From Drosophila persimilis (Eukaryota > Arthropoda > Insecta > Diptera > Drosophilidae), in assembly GCF_003286085.1 (NCBI RefSeq), contig NW_020825321.1, positions 2,294,001 through 2,358,000 of the forward strand: a DNA stretch of 64,000 nucleotides, in the 5' to 3' direction. Of this stretch, positions 31,011 through 43,177 are shown in pieces. A model generated the notes under the pieces. The model searched no databases. It was given only the letters and a program-made list of their open reading frames with translations, and was not told the DNA's origin. The position numbers and the translations under genes are program-made. How positions within the stretch are numbered: the stretch's first letter is position 1; the number at the start of each line of letters is the position of its first letter.

Positions 31011-31420
31011 GCGTGGCATCCTCTTGAGACTCTCCTTTTTGCCCCTGCCGCTAGTCTCTGTCTTTCGTGCCCTGTCCATCCTTCTCCGTATGCCTCGCCC
31101 GTTGCCCCTCCTTGTGCGTCGGCTACGCTTCGGTTCCAGGGCTTGTTTTAGGGGTTCCCTCACCGGGCTGTGGCTTCAGGTCCCCTATATGGGCGGTCCG
31201 CGTCCGTTTCTCGCTGTCCTTCCTTAATTTACAAATGACCGGGGACACGAAATCCATTATGGTGTAGGGACCGTCATATTTCGGGGCCAGTTTTGCAGCA
31301 AACCCTTCGGCCGCGTTGGATAGATGGTGTTGCTTGGCCCATACCTTGTCTCTAATCGTGGGTTTCCACGCTCTCCTCCTCAGGTTATAATACCTCTCCT
31401 GGTCCTGCACCGCTCTTTCG
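31011..31420 (-). pseudogene. pol: gypsy-type integrase C-terminus (minus strand)
   Basis: The minus-strand frame from about 31410 to 31123 reads YNLRRRAWKP, then FAAKLAPKYDGPYTI and TAHIGDLKPQ. This is the GPY/F-like C-terminal module of Metaviridae integrases, closest in style to the Osvaldo/Ulysses or 412 groups. It is cut at 31420 by LINE-A copy 3. Catalytic residues are not included. Confidence 0.6.
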
Positions 31421-33543
31421 AGATATGCTTTGTATCGGATCCGACCATAGGGTTGTTAACCCGAGCCCTTCCGCTCACTATACCTGAAGACGCCTACCAC
31501 CCTACTTTCGAGGTGTCGCTAGATATAGGACCAACTGTATTGGATCGGTCGAGTAGACTACCTGAACGTGTCCGCTGCTTTCGTAAAGCCGAGTTTGCGA
31601 AGCTTAATAACCTCATTAGGGATTTTGATTGGTCTGCTTTGTACTTGTGCACTGATGTCACAAAAGGCACAACCATATTTTACAATGCTCTTGGCACATT
31701 TTTTGATTCTTGTGTCCCGCTTTCTTGTCCGATTAGATCTGGAAAACCCCTTGGTTTACCAAAGAGTTATCCAGTCTAAAAAACTCAAAAACAAGACTTT
31801 ATAAAAAATTTCAAGAAGTGGGCTCTCCTACTTTTCACTCTCGTTATGTAATAGTTCGGTCAAACTTTTCAGTTCTTAATGCTCAATTCTATAAGACCTA
31901 CCTATCTCGTTGCAGGATACGTTTTTCTCAGGACCCTAAACAGTTTTACTGCTTCGTAAACAGTAAGCGTAGAACGTCCGCACACCCATCCTCGCTATCA
32001 TTTTGTAATACGTCGGCAAATAATGATCAGGCAATTGCCGATCTTTTTGCCCAGTTTTTCCAAACCACCTATTCTGAGAAAAGCTACTCTGGTCAACCGT
32101 ACTCATACGGATTACCGAGGTCGAACGGCATTTTCAGTCCCTTGTTAAATGAATGTTCCCTACTTCATGATCTTCGACTAGTTAAGCCGGTGTTTTCACC
32201 GGGTCCAGACGGGGTTCCAGACGGGGTTGTGTACTCAGGTACTGCGCCGAGGCTCTGTGTGGACCTTTGATTAAACTATTCACCCTGTCCAGTGATTCCT
32301 CTTGCTTCCCCCCAATCTGGAAGGAATCGTTTATAACTCCTCTCCATAAAAAAGGGAGCAAGTCTGATGCAAAAAATTATAGAGATATAGCAAAGTTATC
32401 CGCTATTCCTAAAATGTTTGAGAAGGTTTTAACTCCGCACTTGCAACATCTCTGCAAGTCACTTATATCTCCAACTCAGCATGGATTTATAAGGCGGCGA
32501 TCAACCACCACGAACTTGTTAGAGTTTACCTCTTTCATTATTAAAGGCTTTCAAGATAACTTACAGACGGATGTTATTTACACCGACTTTAGTAAAGCAT
32601 TCGAAGCTGTAAACCATTCCCTTTTAGCACATAAACTTGACCTTTTAGGGTTTCCGCCCAACCTCCTGAGATGGATTTCTAGCTATCTTTGTTCTAGGCC
32701 TCTTCAAAAACTCCCTCTCTTTACCAGTAAAGGTTTCTTCGGGAGTACCACAAGGCAGCCATCTAGGCCCCTTACTCTTCACACTCTTTATTAATGACTT
32801 GCCTTCAGTATTAACATACTCTCGAGTACTTATGTATGCGGATGATGTTAAACTCTGTGTCCAGTACAAGGACATTTCATTTCATTCTCGCTTTCAATCC
32901 GATCTCAATAGCTTTCAGTCATGGTGTTGTGCAAACTTGTTACACCTTAATGCCTCGAAATGCAAAGCTATGACATTTCATCGTTCTAGCCCTTTGTTGG
33001 CTCCCTACACATTATTTGACGGTTCTCTCGAGAGAATTACCCTGGTGGATGATCTGGGTGTTATGTTCGACCCCAAGTTAAAGTTTTTCGAACACATTTC
33101 TACCATTGTAAATAAGGCCATGGGCGTGCTTTGGTTTATAAAGAGGCTATGACTAGAAATTTTATACCGTTGTTCCTTCCACTTTGTAGATCGAATTATT
33201 CCTTGCATGAACCGTTCAGGGTCTTATGCTCGGACTATAATTCCCTCTACCATATTATATCCAACACTAATTTTCTTCCCCTTTTAAATTATTAATCCTT
33301 ACACACCTTTCTATTAATTAGTAACTGTAGTGGTATTTGTATTTTGATTGCATGCTTAGTTTCTTAGTAAGTTTAGTGCTAATTTTCTTCGAATGTTAGT
33401 CTAAAACCTATCTTTCTTGCATGTTCGCGTTTGGTTCGGTTGGCCCCTCGGTCGGTTGGGCGGGCCACTTGACGGTGCAGTAACTGCATCGCCTCTTGAA
33501 ACATGTAGTCATTGCATGTCAACGTCCAAAAAAAAAAAAAAAA
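31421..33543 (+). mobile_element. LINE-A copy 3, 5'-truncated, with poly(A)
   Basis: It starts inside the endonuclease (CFVSDPTI) and covers PEDAYHPTF, the linker, RT (DFSKAFEAVNHSLL near 32585, MYADDVKLC near 32830) and a C-terminal part cut short near 33150. The 3' UTR follows, ending CAACGTCC at 33527 and 16 A residues (33528-33543). Frame breaks lie near 31760, 32270, 32700 (the same 11-nt loss as copy 2) and 33150. The intact A-tail shows arrival by target-primed reverse transcription. I could not see a clear target duplication. Confidence 0.8.
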
Positions 33544-33730
33544 GCTATGTATTCAGCCCAACAGCAGCATAGTCGAAATGAAAAAGTATATAACTTGCGT
33601 AGTCGAGACGTCTCATTTTTCGTTGGTCAGGAAGTGTATAAAAGAAACTTCCAGCAAAGTAACGTTAGCAAAGGCTAATGCAAAGGCAATACCAAGCTGG
33701 CGCCTACTTTCATGAAAGACCGGATGAGGA
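33544..33730 (+). pseudogene. pol: gypsy-type integrase C-terminus (plus strand)
   Basis: The frame gives KVYNLRSRDVSF, GQEVYKRNFQQSN and KG, then a stop, followed out of frame by a KLAPTF-like end. It is the same C-terminal module as at 31011-31420 but from a different element and in the opposite orientation. It probably leads to the LTR-like stretch that follows. Confidence 0.55.
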
Positions 33731-35374
33731 CGATTCCTCAGGAAATTCCATGCGAAGGACATAAAACAATGAAGTTTCAGGCGTGGATCACTCTTCTCAG
33801 TGTATCACTGCCAAGTGTGATCTTGGAAGGGGGTATTGTAGTGGTTCCTGTCCAGCAAAAATATCGCACAACCGTCCCACGTCTTTCCCTTTCCTTAGAC
33901 ATGCACCTTGCACTTTTAGGGCAGTTACGCGCAAGCAAGAATTACATAAGCTAACAGAGGCAGCCGTCAATGTGTGGTGAAAAAAGGGAATGAGAGAACC
34001 AAGGGCTCAAACCGAAGAAGAGTGGCTTGCGTCTGTCTTTTCAATTGTACTCGCGATCCCAGACGGACGTCTGGAAAACCACAAAAAAAAATCCAAAGTC
34101 AGTGCAGTGAAAAGAAAGAACAATTCTAACCTCGACCGTAATTACCGCGTGTCCAGCGTGGCAACGATCTAGTCAACAGATCAGCCGACTATTCCTACTA
34201 TTATTAAGCGAAGGCCGAACCCATCGGGTGAGTGAAAGTGAACCCCAACAGCCGGCCAACGAAAAATTAAAGTTTGTTTTTTTCTTAAAGACCCAACCAT
34301 AGGTTTGGGCGTACGACACGCCGGTCGTAGTGCCGTAAGCCGTAGCCACCACTTTCTCGTCGTATTTCCGCACCTATAATTACCGGCATACATGTGAGCA
34401 TCACTGTCTTTACCGCAAGGTGTACCGGCTTGGGTCCACACACAAACAAGCCTAGCTCGACCTACATCAGTGAAAAAAGGTCGATGGGCTTATACATCCA
34501 CGAGCCGTGATACATGTATGTGTGCAGTGGACGATTTCCTCTTCAGAGAACTCTCATCATTTCTACGTCTCTTACGCCGCCTCGACACGAGATGAAGAGA
34601 GCTGTCTGAAAGAGACGTTCATATATTCCTCTTCACCCATACGCTGCCCAGCCGCCCGCGTACTAACAGTAACGCTAAAGGAGAAGTCGACTACCGGTGC
34701 CGTGCTACAGTTGGCGTTGCTGAGAAAAAAGTCAGTTTGCATCCCGATCAGTGCCATGGCTATGCCCATGCACTTGGTCCGTTTGGAAATAAGCTTTGGA
34801 TACCCACTATTGTATTGACCCTAAGATTAACATTAAAAGTTAAATTCGTGTGAATCGGTTTGTTTGGATCATAAAGAAGTTTTCAGCTGCAAAGACAGGA
34901 ACCAAAACTAACTCGCGCATAACGCATATCTGCTATGACACACTGACATTTACAAGTTACAGCCACCCTCATCGACCAAGTAAAGATCGTGTGAACGTCT
35001 TCTATATGTGAATTCAAAATTCTAAGCAAGTCGAAGCGACATTAAAGTTTCCATGCCTCGACCGTTCTCGGCTGTACTGTAACGCTGACCATTCCAAGTG
35101 TTCGAGTGTTTGTTTTGTTCTGCTCTTTCGCAAGCAATGTAGTTTTCTGCAAGTCCACCTCTATCGACAACCTCACTTATGATTGGGATTAACCCACAAA
35201 CAATTGCTCTGCTCTTTTAAAAATGCATCGAACCGTTTTTCTATTCAAACTGAAATCCATTCAAATATATTTATAGTTGTGTAACGTAATTACGATTATT
35301 CCTCAACATACTCTTTATTATTAGCCGACCCTAGTATATAAAGATTTTCCACCATGATATTTGTATATATAAAT
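33731..35374 (+). other. Probable long gypsy LTR and flank, limits unsure
   Basis: A purine-rich GGAAGGGGG precedes TGTAGTGGTTCC at 33837, which looks like a polypurine tract and a 3' LTR start for the element whose integrase tail lies just upstream. I could not find a second copy, so the right end is unknown. Long LTRs occur in the Osvaldo and Ulysses groups. No gene is seen to 35374. The last 100 bp before the BEL1 LTR are AT-rich. Confidence 0.35.
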
Positions 35375-35682
35375 TGTAGCGCCATTTGGCTAATAATAAT
35401 TGTTATTAGGATAGTATTTTATGAAGTCTAGTGTAAGTTAGGCTAGGGCAAAGCGGGAGCGCAATAAAAGCTTGCTCTCTCGCTCTTGGCGAATTCGCCC
35501 CGCTTTGCCACCGTAGGTAAGATATGCGAAGAAGAAATTGTTTGAATATATGAAGAAAGGTCGAGAAAAATCTATGAAAACGAACGCACGCACTCCTTTT
35601 TTTTCGTCGTCGTAAAATACAAATTTGCAGTCACCCAAGTTTTTCGGTCTCTTTATTTTAGAAAAACTATTCTAAATTTTCA
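35375..35682 (+). repeat. BEL1 5' LTR
   Basis: A 308-bp LTR starting TGTAGCGCCATTTGGC and ending CTAAATTTTCA. It matches 46298-46537 (truncated) and 48612-48918 (complete). An AATAAAAGC signal lies near 35463. A TCAGTC-like initiator was not evident. It is followed directly by a primer site. Confidence 0.9.
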
Positions 35683-35700
35683 TGGCGCCTCCGGGTGGAC
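35683..35700 (+). promoter_or_regulatory. BEL1 primer binding site
   Basis: TGGCGCCTCCGGGTGGAC directly follows the LTR terminal CA. It begins with the TGG complementary to tRNA CCA ends. I cannot name the tRNA with certainty. Confidence 0.7.
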
Positions 35701-36314
35701 TTGCAAATTAAACGTATTAATTAAAAGTGGAAGGCAAAAGTGACAGTGACACAGTGGAGAATAGATCAATAGCCAAAATCTATTATACCTACATGTACAT
35801 GCATATGTGCTGCAGCTAAATTGCCAAATTGACCGCGACGTGTGTGCAAAGAATTCAACAAACAAAACTAAAAATCACCGCGTCGGTCGTGCAATACCCT
35901 GTCTGCAGCTATATACAAAAGGAGATATATATACCATCTACCAAAGGAGATCCAAGTGGAGCATCAAGCATCAGAAGAGGAGAGTACAGCACCTGGAATT
36001 TCCAATCTTATCAAGCGGTATTTGTGCAAAAAATTGAAAGCTCGATTGAAGACGAAAGATTAAAAAACTAGCAATTATTGTATTGTGCTGGCACATACGT
36101 ATGACATAGTAGAGCTAGATATGCATGCTGTAGTTAGAGTTGAGCATATATATTAATACATATATACATATGTACATCTAACCCTCTTGGACGCAATAAC
36201 TACACATACTTATAACTCATTTTAACTGCAATCGCTGTCACCCCTTTCCCCTTTCTCGTTTTCGTTGTGTCAAATATATGTATAGTTGGGTCGTTGGCCA
36301 AGCACGCATACCAA

Positions 36315-36700
36315 TACGCAGCTGCAGCGGTGAATTTTTTCGTCTCGCTTTCGCTCTTCACCGTTGCTTATCGTTGTTCTTTTGTTTGGCGCGCTTGATC
36401 CAAACCAAACACCAAGTGACGCGCTACCCTGTTTTCGTCGGGTATATTCGTTTGGTGTCAGTAGGATCCAACTATCAATTAAGACAAAGTCGTGCCTCGC
36501 AAATCAATTCAGCGTCGATCGTTGTCGGTGCATACGTATACACAACATCCATTCTTCAGAACTACAGCGGTGAAATTTTTCGTTTTCGCTTGTCACCATT
36601 GCTCTTCGTTGCTATTCTTGTGTGGTTTTCGTGTACGCGCCAGCCAAGCGACGCTCTACCCTAAATTTGTCGGGTATATTGGTTTTTCACCTCGTTTGGG
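36315..36700 (+). repeat. Degenerate direct repeat in BEL1 leader
   Basis: Two blocks about 240 bp apart (near 36322-36450 and 36560-36690) share CAGCGGTGAA, a TTTTCG-rich stretch, a CTACCCT and GTCGGGTATATT. They lie in the long untranslated leader (35701-36793). Nothing else is recognisable in the leader. Confidence 0.6.
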
Positions 36701-36793
36701 TACAATTACCCATTATTTCATTGAGTGCCTCGGCATTAAATACGATTATTAAAAACGATCTTTCGCCTTCAGTTGCTTGTATTGAGAATCAAT

Positions 36794-38342
36794 ATGACCT
36801 CAAAAGCCAACAATATCGCCCTTGAAGAGCTGAAGAAAAAGCGCAGTTGCCGTGTCAAAGGCATTCGTTTATTAGCGGACCGTTTAGAAGCGGGGGATAT
36901 TCCGCTGGTATTGACGGAGCTCGAGTGCAGACTCGAAACGCTGATGCGTAGCATTGACACGGCACGCGAACTTCAAGAGAAGATTGAAGATATAGACATT
37001 GACGATGAATTTGGAGTCGAGTTGGAAGAACTCTCAATTTTCACAAAGGCAATGTCTCTCATTTGCGCATTGAAGACAGCTGATGAGACAATACCGGCAG
37101 TACCAGCTTATGGTGGCCCAACTCGTGCTCGCCTTCCGAAGTTAGCTCTGCCGCAGTTCAGCGGCAACTTTTCGGACTTTAAAAACTTCATAGGTTTATT
37201 TGAGAATCTAGTTCACAATGATCAAAGCATTCCAGTTATCGAAAAGTTCAACCATTTCCTTTCGTTTCTCTGCGGTGAAGCGTTGGGAACAGTTAGGGCT
37301 TTCCAAGTAACCGAGACCAACTACGAGAAAGCAATGGCTAGCTTAAAACGGGTCTACGATAATGATTGTCTGATCTTTAAAAATCACATTGATGCCCTAT
37401 TTAGTCTTCCCAAAATGACCCAGCAATCAGAATCGTCCTTGAGCAGAGTCGATCCGGTGACCAAAGAGAAATGGGAAGAACAGCTCGATTATGACAAACT
37501 GCCACTTTGGACGGACTGTGAAAAGTTGCTTAATCGCAGACATCAGCATCTTTCGGCCGAAAATTCGGACAAACCAAAGCAGGGGCAAAAAGCTGTGCCA
37601 AGCAAGCCGCATAATCGGAGCTCATTCGCGTGTTCCACCGCGAATACCAAAAACCAACAATGCAGCTACTGCAATGCGAAAGGCCATTTGTTGACAGATT
37701 GCAGTCCATTTGGTCGGCTGGCAGTAATGCTAAGGTTCGAATTCGCAAAAACTGCATCCCTGTGCATCAATTGTCTGCAACAAGGTCACTCTGTAGTACG
37801 ATGCAAAGCTAAGAAGCGTCGAGTGTGTGGCTGCTCACACCATACCTTATTGCATAGGTACACAGTGGCGAATAAAAGTCTGGCGTTACCATCACCCCCA
37901 GAGAATTCTTCTCCTCCTTTCAATCAGAATCAACCTTCCACTTCGCATGCTCTCCATGCGACAGCTATGGATAGAATTATTCTGGCTACGTCGATCGTAA
38001 GCGTCCGAACAAATAATGGTGAACATGTTTTGGCCCGAGCTCTGCTTGACTCGGGGTCTCAAACCAATTTTATAACTGAGGACTTAGCACAGCGCTTACA
38101 GATCCGTAGGGAGGAGTCGTGTATCAACTTGCTTGGTATTGGTGAATCCAATTCACAAGTCAAGAAAAAGATACACACGGTGGTGAAGTCGCGAATTACC
38201 GGTAGTGAGTTTTCGGTTGATTTCTGGATTTTAAGGTCCATTTCGGGGTATCACCCTGATCAAACACTTAACGTGAGTGACTGGAAAATCCCGAAGAACT
38301 TACCACTTGCAGACCCATATTTCTTCAAGCCACAGAAGATAG
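36794..38342 (+). pseudogene. gag: BEL1 gag-protease region
   Basis: The ATG at 36794 (MTSKANNIAL) is the likely start, in frame with the rest. Order: an N-terminal helical region, a BEL gag core with LPKLALPQFSG and FKNFIGLFENLV, two zinc knuckles (CSYCNAKGHLLTDC near 37670 and CINCLQQGHSVVRC near 37760), CGCSHHTLLH, then the aspartic protease with LLDSGSQTNFI near 38045. About 37430-37450 a junction QQSESS/LSRVD looks like an in-frame deletion of part of the gag core. The frame is lost near 38343, where it should continue toward RT. Confidence 0.85.
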
Positions 38343-38607
38343 GTGATGTTGATAGGTGCAGAAACATTTTTCGAACTTTTATCTGTTGGTCAGATTCGAC
38401 AAGGTCCTGACTATCCAACTCTGCAGAAAACGCTTCTCGGCTGGATTGTGCCGGGCAGATACACTCCAAAGGTGACTGCCACCCAAGAAACTAGGAATTG
38501 TTTGAGTTGTCGAGAAGAGTCAGTGATCCACATCGACAATACATTACAAAAGTTTTGTTCACTGGAAGAATTGCCGTCTTCTAAAAAGTCTTATCTCCTG
38601 AACACAA
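38343..38607 (+). pseudogene. pol: BEL1 pol, protease-RT junction
   Basis: Continues the polyprotein in a shifted frame: IGAETFFELL, LLGWIVPGRY (the BEL GWIV box, near 38440) and FCSLEELPSS. LINE-B interrupts it at about 38608. The matching downstream sequence resumes near 43178. Confidence 0.75.
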
Positions 38608-38608
38608 G

Positions 38609-38648
<40 letters not shown>

Positions 38649-38703
38649 TTAACAATTATCTGTTAATAATGGTACTTAGTTACTAAAGGCGGAAAAAGAT
38701 AAG

Positions 38704-41542
38704 TTAAAAGTTAGCTAAATTTAAATGATTATAAATATTGCATGCAATTAGTTTAAGAGACAGTTCAGGGGATAGGGTTTGACAGAGGGAGTTATAATTA
38801 TGGCATAAAACCCTAAAAGGTTCATGATCAGCATAATTAGATCTACATATGGGTAGACGGATAGGCCTAAAAGTACGGGTAGGTCTAGATGGAACGGCCA
38901 AGTCAATCTGACCCAAGAGAGTTTGGGAGTCAACAGTCCCAAGAAGGAGCTTGTGCACGAACATTACGCCATTGCATATTCTGCGATGGTGCAACGACGG
39001 CAGGTCAATAAGATTTAGCCTAGACCGGTAGGGTGGCAAGATTCTACCTGAGTCCCAGTTAAAGTTCCGAAGGGCAAAAATTAAAAATTGCTTTTGCACG
39101 GATTCAATAACAGCCTGCTGTTCTTTATACTGCGGGCTCCACACACAAGAACAATACTCCAATATAGGACGTACTAACGAGATGTACAGTTGTTTTGTAA
39201 CGTACGGGTCGTCAAACTCCTTGGACCAACGCTTGATGAACGCTAAAACACCCTTAGCTTTATTTACAGTTGCAGCTATATGGGTGTTAAAACACATCTT
39301 ATGATCAAAAAGGACTCCGAGGTCATTTGAACTCGAAATTCGTTCAAGGACATGATTTCCTAGAACATATGGGACAAAATGAGGAGCGCGACGGTAAAAT
39401 GTCATAAGTTTGCATTTGGAAAGGTTCAGAAAAAGAAGATTAGTTGAACACCACAATAGTAGTTCACTTAGATCAAGTTGAAGGCGTGTGTGCAAATACC
39501 AATCAGAGTAAGAAAGACAAATTTTGACATCATCAGCATACATTAGTGTAGTAGAGTATGTTATGACTTGAGGAAGGTCATTCACAAATAAAATGAACAG
39601 AAGCGGGCCCAGATGACTTCCCTGTGGCACACCTGAAGTAACATTTACAGTATTTGACAACACGTTAGAAAACAAAACACGTTGAGTGCGGTTAGAGAGA
39701 TAGGACAAAATCCAATCTAGAAGATTCGTTGGGAACCCTAATAAAGAGAGCTTGTGAATAAGCAGAGCATGGTTCACAGAATCGAATGCCTTGCTGAAGT
39801 CAGTAAAAACTACATCCGTCTGCGAACCAATTTGAAAACCACGGTGGATTAGGTTAGAAAACTCAAGAAGGTTAGTCGATGTTGAACGATGTCTGAAAAA
39901 AACCGTGTTGCGACGGAGATATCAAGCTGCAACAAAGATGTTGCAGTTGCCGGGTGACCAGGAACTCAAGAAGCTTCGGGATGGCGGAAAGCTTTGCGAT
40001 ACCACGATAGTTTTCAATGTTTGATCTTGAACCTTTTTTGTGAAGCGGAATGATATAGGACTCATTCCAAATTACTGGGAGACAAGACTGTTCCAAAGAG
40101 AGGTTGAAGAGAAAGGTCAAGGGTTTGCAAAGGGACTGGGCACAGTGTTTTAAGATGCAACTTGGTACCTTATCTGGACCCGCAGAAAACGATATGTCCA
40201 TAGATGACAAACCTTCCAGAACAACGCTTTCCTCGAAAAAGGGCAGAAAAATGCTGTTAGCTTGAGGTAGCTGGTACGGATACGGAGTGGATGCGTTGTA
40301 AATATGAGACGAGTACGTTGTTTGGAAAAAGTTAGCGAATAAATTAGCAATACCAACAGCAGAAGCTTCTGTTTTGTTCTGGTAATGAAGGGACGGAGGA
40401 AAAACGTTTGACTTGCGCTTAGAGTTAACGAACGAATAGAATTTTTTAGGATCACTACGAAAGTTTCTACTACATTGTGAAAGGTAATGATTATAACACT
40501 GACTATTGACGGCAAGGAACAGAGAGCGAGCGGAGGAGTATAGAGCTAAAGCCAACGTGGAGCCTGACTTCTGGTACTTTTTATAGAGCCGGGATTTATT
40601 ATTTTTTAAGTATGATAAATACTTGGAGAACCAAGGAGGCTTGGACGATACAGGTACAGTGATATCTGGAACAAACGTATTTAGGGCGGAGTAAATATAA
40701 CTATAAAACGAGTTAACAGGTGCATCTATGTTCGGTAATGAATAAAGAAACGACCAATCAACACGCGAGAGATGTAGATCTAAATCGATAAAGTTTGTTT
40801 TGCGAAAACACTTTATGTGACAAGGAGCCATGGAACTGTCAACACATCCAGATTGTGTACACTCCAGTGATATCAACAAAGTTGGATGGTAAGGATCTTC
40901 AGGGAGAGATATTGGACTTGCTCTAGATACCGTAGCAAGAGAACCATCGTTAACAAAAACGAGGTCAAGAAGTCTGTCCCTCATGTTTTTAACGGCATTA
41001 ATTTGGACAAGGGAACTATCCGTTAGCCCATTGATAAAGTCATTATGGCAATTGGGAAACAATAGGTTAGCGTCATCACAAGGCAGCCAAGAAAGAAATG
41101 GGAGGTTAAAGTCCCCCATGACAATAATTCGATCATGGCACCCTAATGCAGAAACAACAATGTTAATTGCTGAGAGGTGGTGTAAGTAAAGCTCAGCATC
41201 AGACCTGGGAGGAATGTAAGAGCAGGTTAAATAGAAAAATGCGGAGCCAACACGAACTTTGACTGCAACAAATTCAATTCCGTGAATGTTATTAAATGGG
41301 AATAACTCAGATGAGAAAACAGATTTAACTGCAATCAGAACCCCACCTGCAACAGATGGGCGGTCCATTCTATAAATAGTGTAACTATCAATGAAAATTT
41401 CATGATCATTGACAGAGGAGTTAAGCCAGGTTTCGGTAAACGCGATGGCATCGAAATCAAAGGACGCGCTATTAGTATGAATTTGACGCAATTTTCCCAG
41501 CAAACTGCGAACGTTCTGATAGTGCATGGAAAAATAGTACAT
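38704..41542 (-). pseudogene. LINE-B ORF2 (endonuclease and RT), one frameshift
   Basis: The ATG at 41542 overlaps the ORF1 stop. Endonuclease motifs: HYQNVRSLLGKL, FTETWLN, MGDFNLP near 41110 and PEDPYHPTLL. Linker: FVNSKRKS. RT: SPSQHGF, then a frame loss in a T-run near 39890-39900, FTDFSKAFDSVNHAL near 39790, SGVPQGSHLGP near 39620 and YADD (39529-39540). The C-terminal domain is complete to 38704. A single small indel separates it from an open frame. No RNase H is present, as is usual for CR1. Confidence 0.8.
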
Positions 41543-42571
41543 CAGTTTTTTGGAGCATGTTCAGTTATTCTAGGATTCGAGTTCGAATCTTTGAGAAGGA
41601 ACTCATGCACAATTGTATGCTCAGGCCATATTGACGGTTTTAGAGAACTGGATAGTAAAGAATCAGGGAGAAGAATTTTAAATGATGATATGTTGCGCTT
41701 ATGTTTAAATGTAAATTTAGTCACAACTATATCAACAGGCGAGGTGTTAAGTTTAGAGGAGAGATGTTGTTTAACATCCTCTGTTGTAGCCTCAGGAATA
41801 AGACGAGAAACAAATATTGCTTTCCGAGGGACCACTGCTCTAAGTTGAAGTCCCGAGCGAGATCGAGATGGTGGAGCCACTCCTAAAAGAGATCTCGGTC
41901 CAAGGGCAGAGGAATTGGCAGCAATGGTTGTAGCAGGAATTGGAGCAGAAATTGGAGCAGGAATTGGAGCAGGAATTGGAACAGGAATTGGAGCAGGAAT
42001 TGGAGCAGGAGTTGGCAAGACGTCGTCAGCAACCAGCACACCTGCACTAGGAGCACTCACCGCGTCAGAAGTGACGGCCACATTGCTCGGTGTAAAGAAC
42101 TCCGGAGCCACCGTTGGCGGATTTATAGACAACGGCGTGGCATGACTACACGGAAATGCTGCCGATGGATTAAGGTGGGAGGCAGGCGTACCAATCGGAT
42201 TAGATTGCAAGAGATTGGTATCATTATGCGGAATTTTCCGTCTAGGCGATTCGCTCAAGAGTTTGAGCCCAAGAAACTGTGATTCAAGGGCAAGAAAATT
42301 CTCGTTGAGAGCAACAAATTGTTTCCGGACATCCAGAAACCCAGTACGAGTCTGTCTCATAAATGTGCGCATTTCGGCCTCAATCTCCCGACAAGCCAGA
42401 CATGACCAAGACAGGCCCATGCGTTTCGAGATTAGATCATTCAACCGGCCAAAATTTCCACCACCAGCACATTTTATGTGGGCAAAATTTTCGCACAGCC
42501 AGCAGCTAAGAAATGAATCACCAATGATTACACCACCGAATTCACATTTCTTTGCACTACAAACGATTGCC
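41542..42571 (-). CDS. LINE-B ORF1 protein (PHD-like finger)
   Basis: The frame is open from upstream. I favour the ATG at about 42571 (MAIVCSAKKCEF), which aligns with the LINE-A ORF1 start. It has a PHD-like Cys/His set (CSAKKC, CWLCENFAHIKC, CLAC), then a helical segment (RKQFVALNENFLALESQF), a Pro/Ser-rich middle and a (PIPA)n tract. Last come VPRKAIFVSRLIPEA and an RRM-like C-terminal domain. Its TGA overlaps the ATG of ORF2 (TGATG at 41540-41544). The role is RNA binding in the LINE particle. Confidence 0.75.
41930..42013 (-). repeat. 12-bp minisatellite in LINE-B ORF1 (PIPA repeats)
   Basis: About seven tandem copies of GGAATTGGAGCA in plus-strand reading, encoding Pro-Ile-Pro-Ala repeats with single-base variants. 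The unit is a multiple of three, so copy changes keep the frame. Confidence 0.85.
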
Positions 42572-43177
42572 ATTATTGACAGCAGTAGAATCACTGTGCA
42601 CGAATAATAAAAGAGCGGAGTTAGATCGCAGGTAAAGTAGGAGAGCAGACAGCAGAGCGAGCCAGACAATCAGCTGCAGCAGCAATAATTCAAAGCGGAT
42701 GATCCAACGAAGTGCAGAAAACGAGCAGTAAACTCACCAAAGCAGAGACACAAAAGAAAAGTCCACAGAGAGGGAGAGTATAAGCAATCCAGAGAGAGTG
42801 AGAGCAACAATGCGAGCAGCCCGCTTATGCTCACGAGAGAGTGTGGGCGATGCAAACGCTGATGCGCGAGAACATTGCACACCGAAGAAGCGATAACGAA
42901 AAGCAGACTGAGCAAAAAAACAATAACAACTTGCCTGCACGAGTCCGATGCGTTACGATTGCAATATTGAATTTATATTAAACACTTGTTTACTAACAAA
43001 ACACTGGTGGTTAACACAAAGTAGAATCAAATTAAAGAGATGCGATAATATATCAAAACAAAGTCACAACAATGTTGTATGATATTTAGGCAAAGGGCGG
43101 AGAATGCGGGAGCAAGAAAAAAACACAACCGGCTTAAGCAAGAGCTAGAAGCGTATGTGAAAAGCATTATAGAAGGA

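Larger units (their letters stand above)
38608..43177 (-). mobile_element. LINE-B copy 2 (CR1-type), near full length
   Basis: A minus-strand LINE inserted in BEL1 pol. It has ORF1 (ending 41542), ORF2 overlapping it by one base, a 3' UTR and a tail of TTTA repeats as printed (38608-38647, that is TAAA units on the sense strand). The 5' UTR runs from about 42570 to near 43177, where BEL1 resumes. The exact 5' edge is uncertain. AACACAA occurs at both ends (near 38600 and 43122), a possible target duplication. One visible frameshift in ORF2 is the only clear lesion, so this copy is fairly young. Confidence 0.85.

Noticed and set aside
34507..34818. Possible small gene in the probable LTR
   Set aside because: No motif, no neighbour logic, and the length is within chance for this composition.
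37491..37812. Several overlapping short frames within BEL1 gag
   Set aside because: They are out-of-frame shadows of the gag frame with its zinc knuckles.
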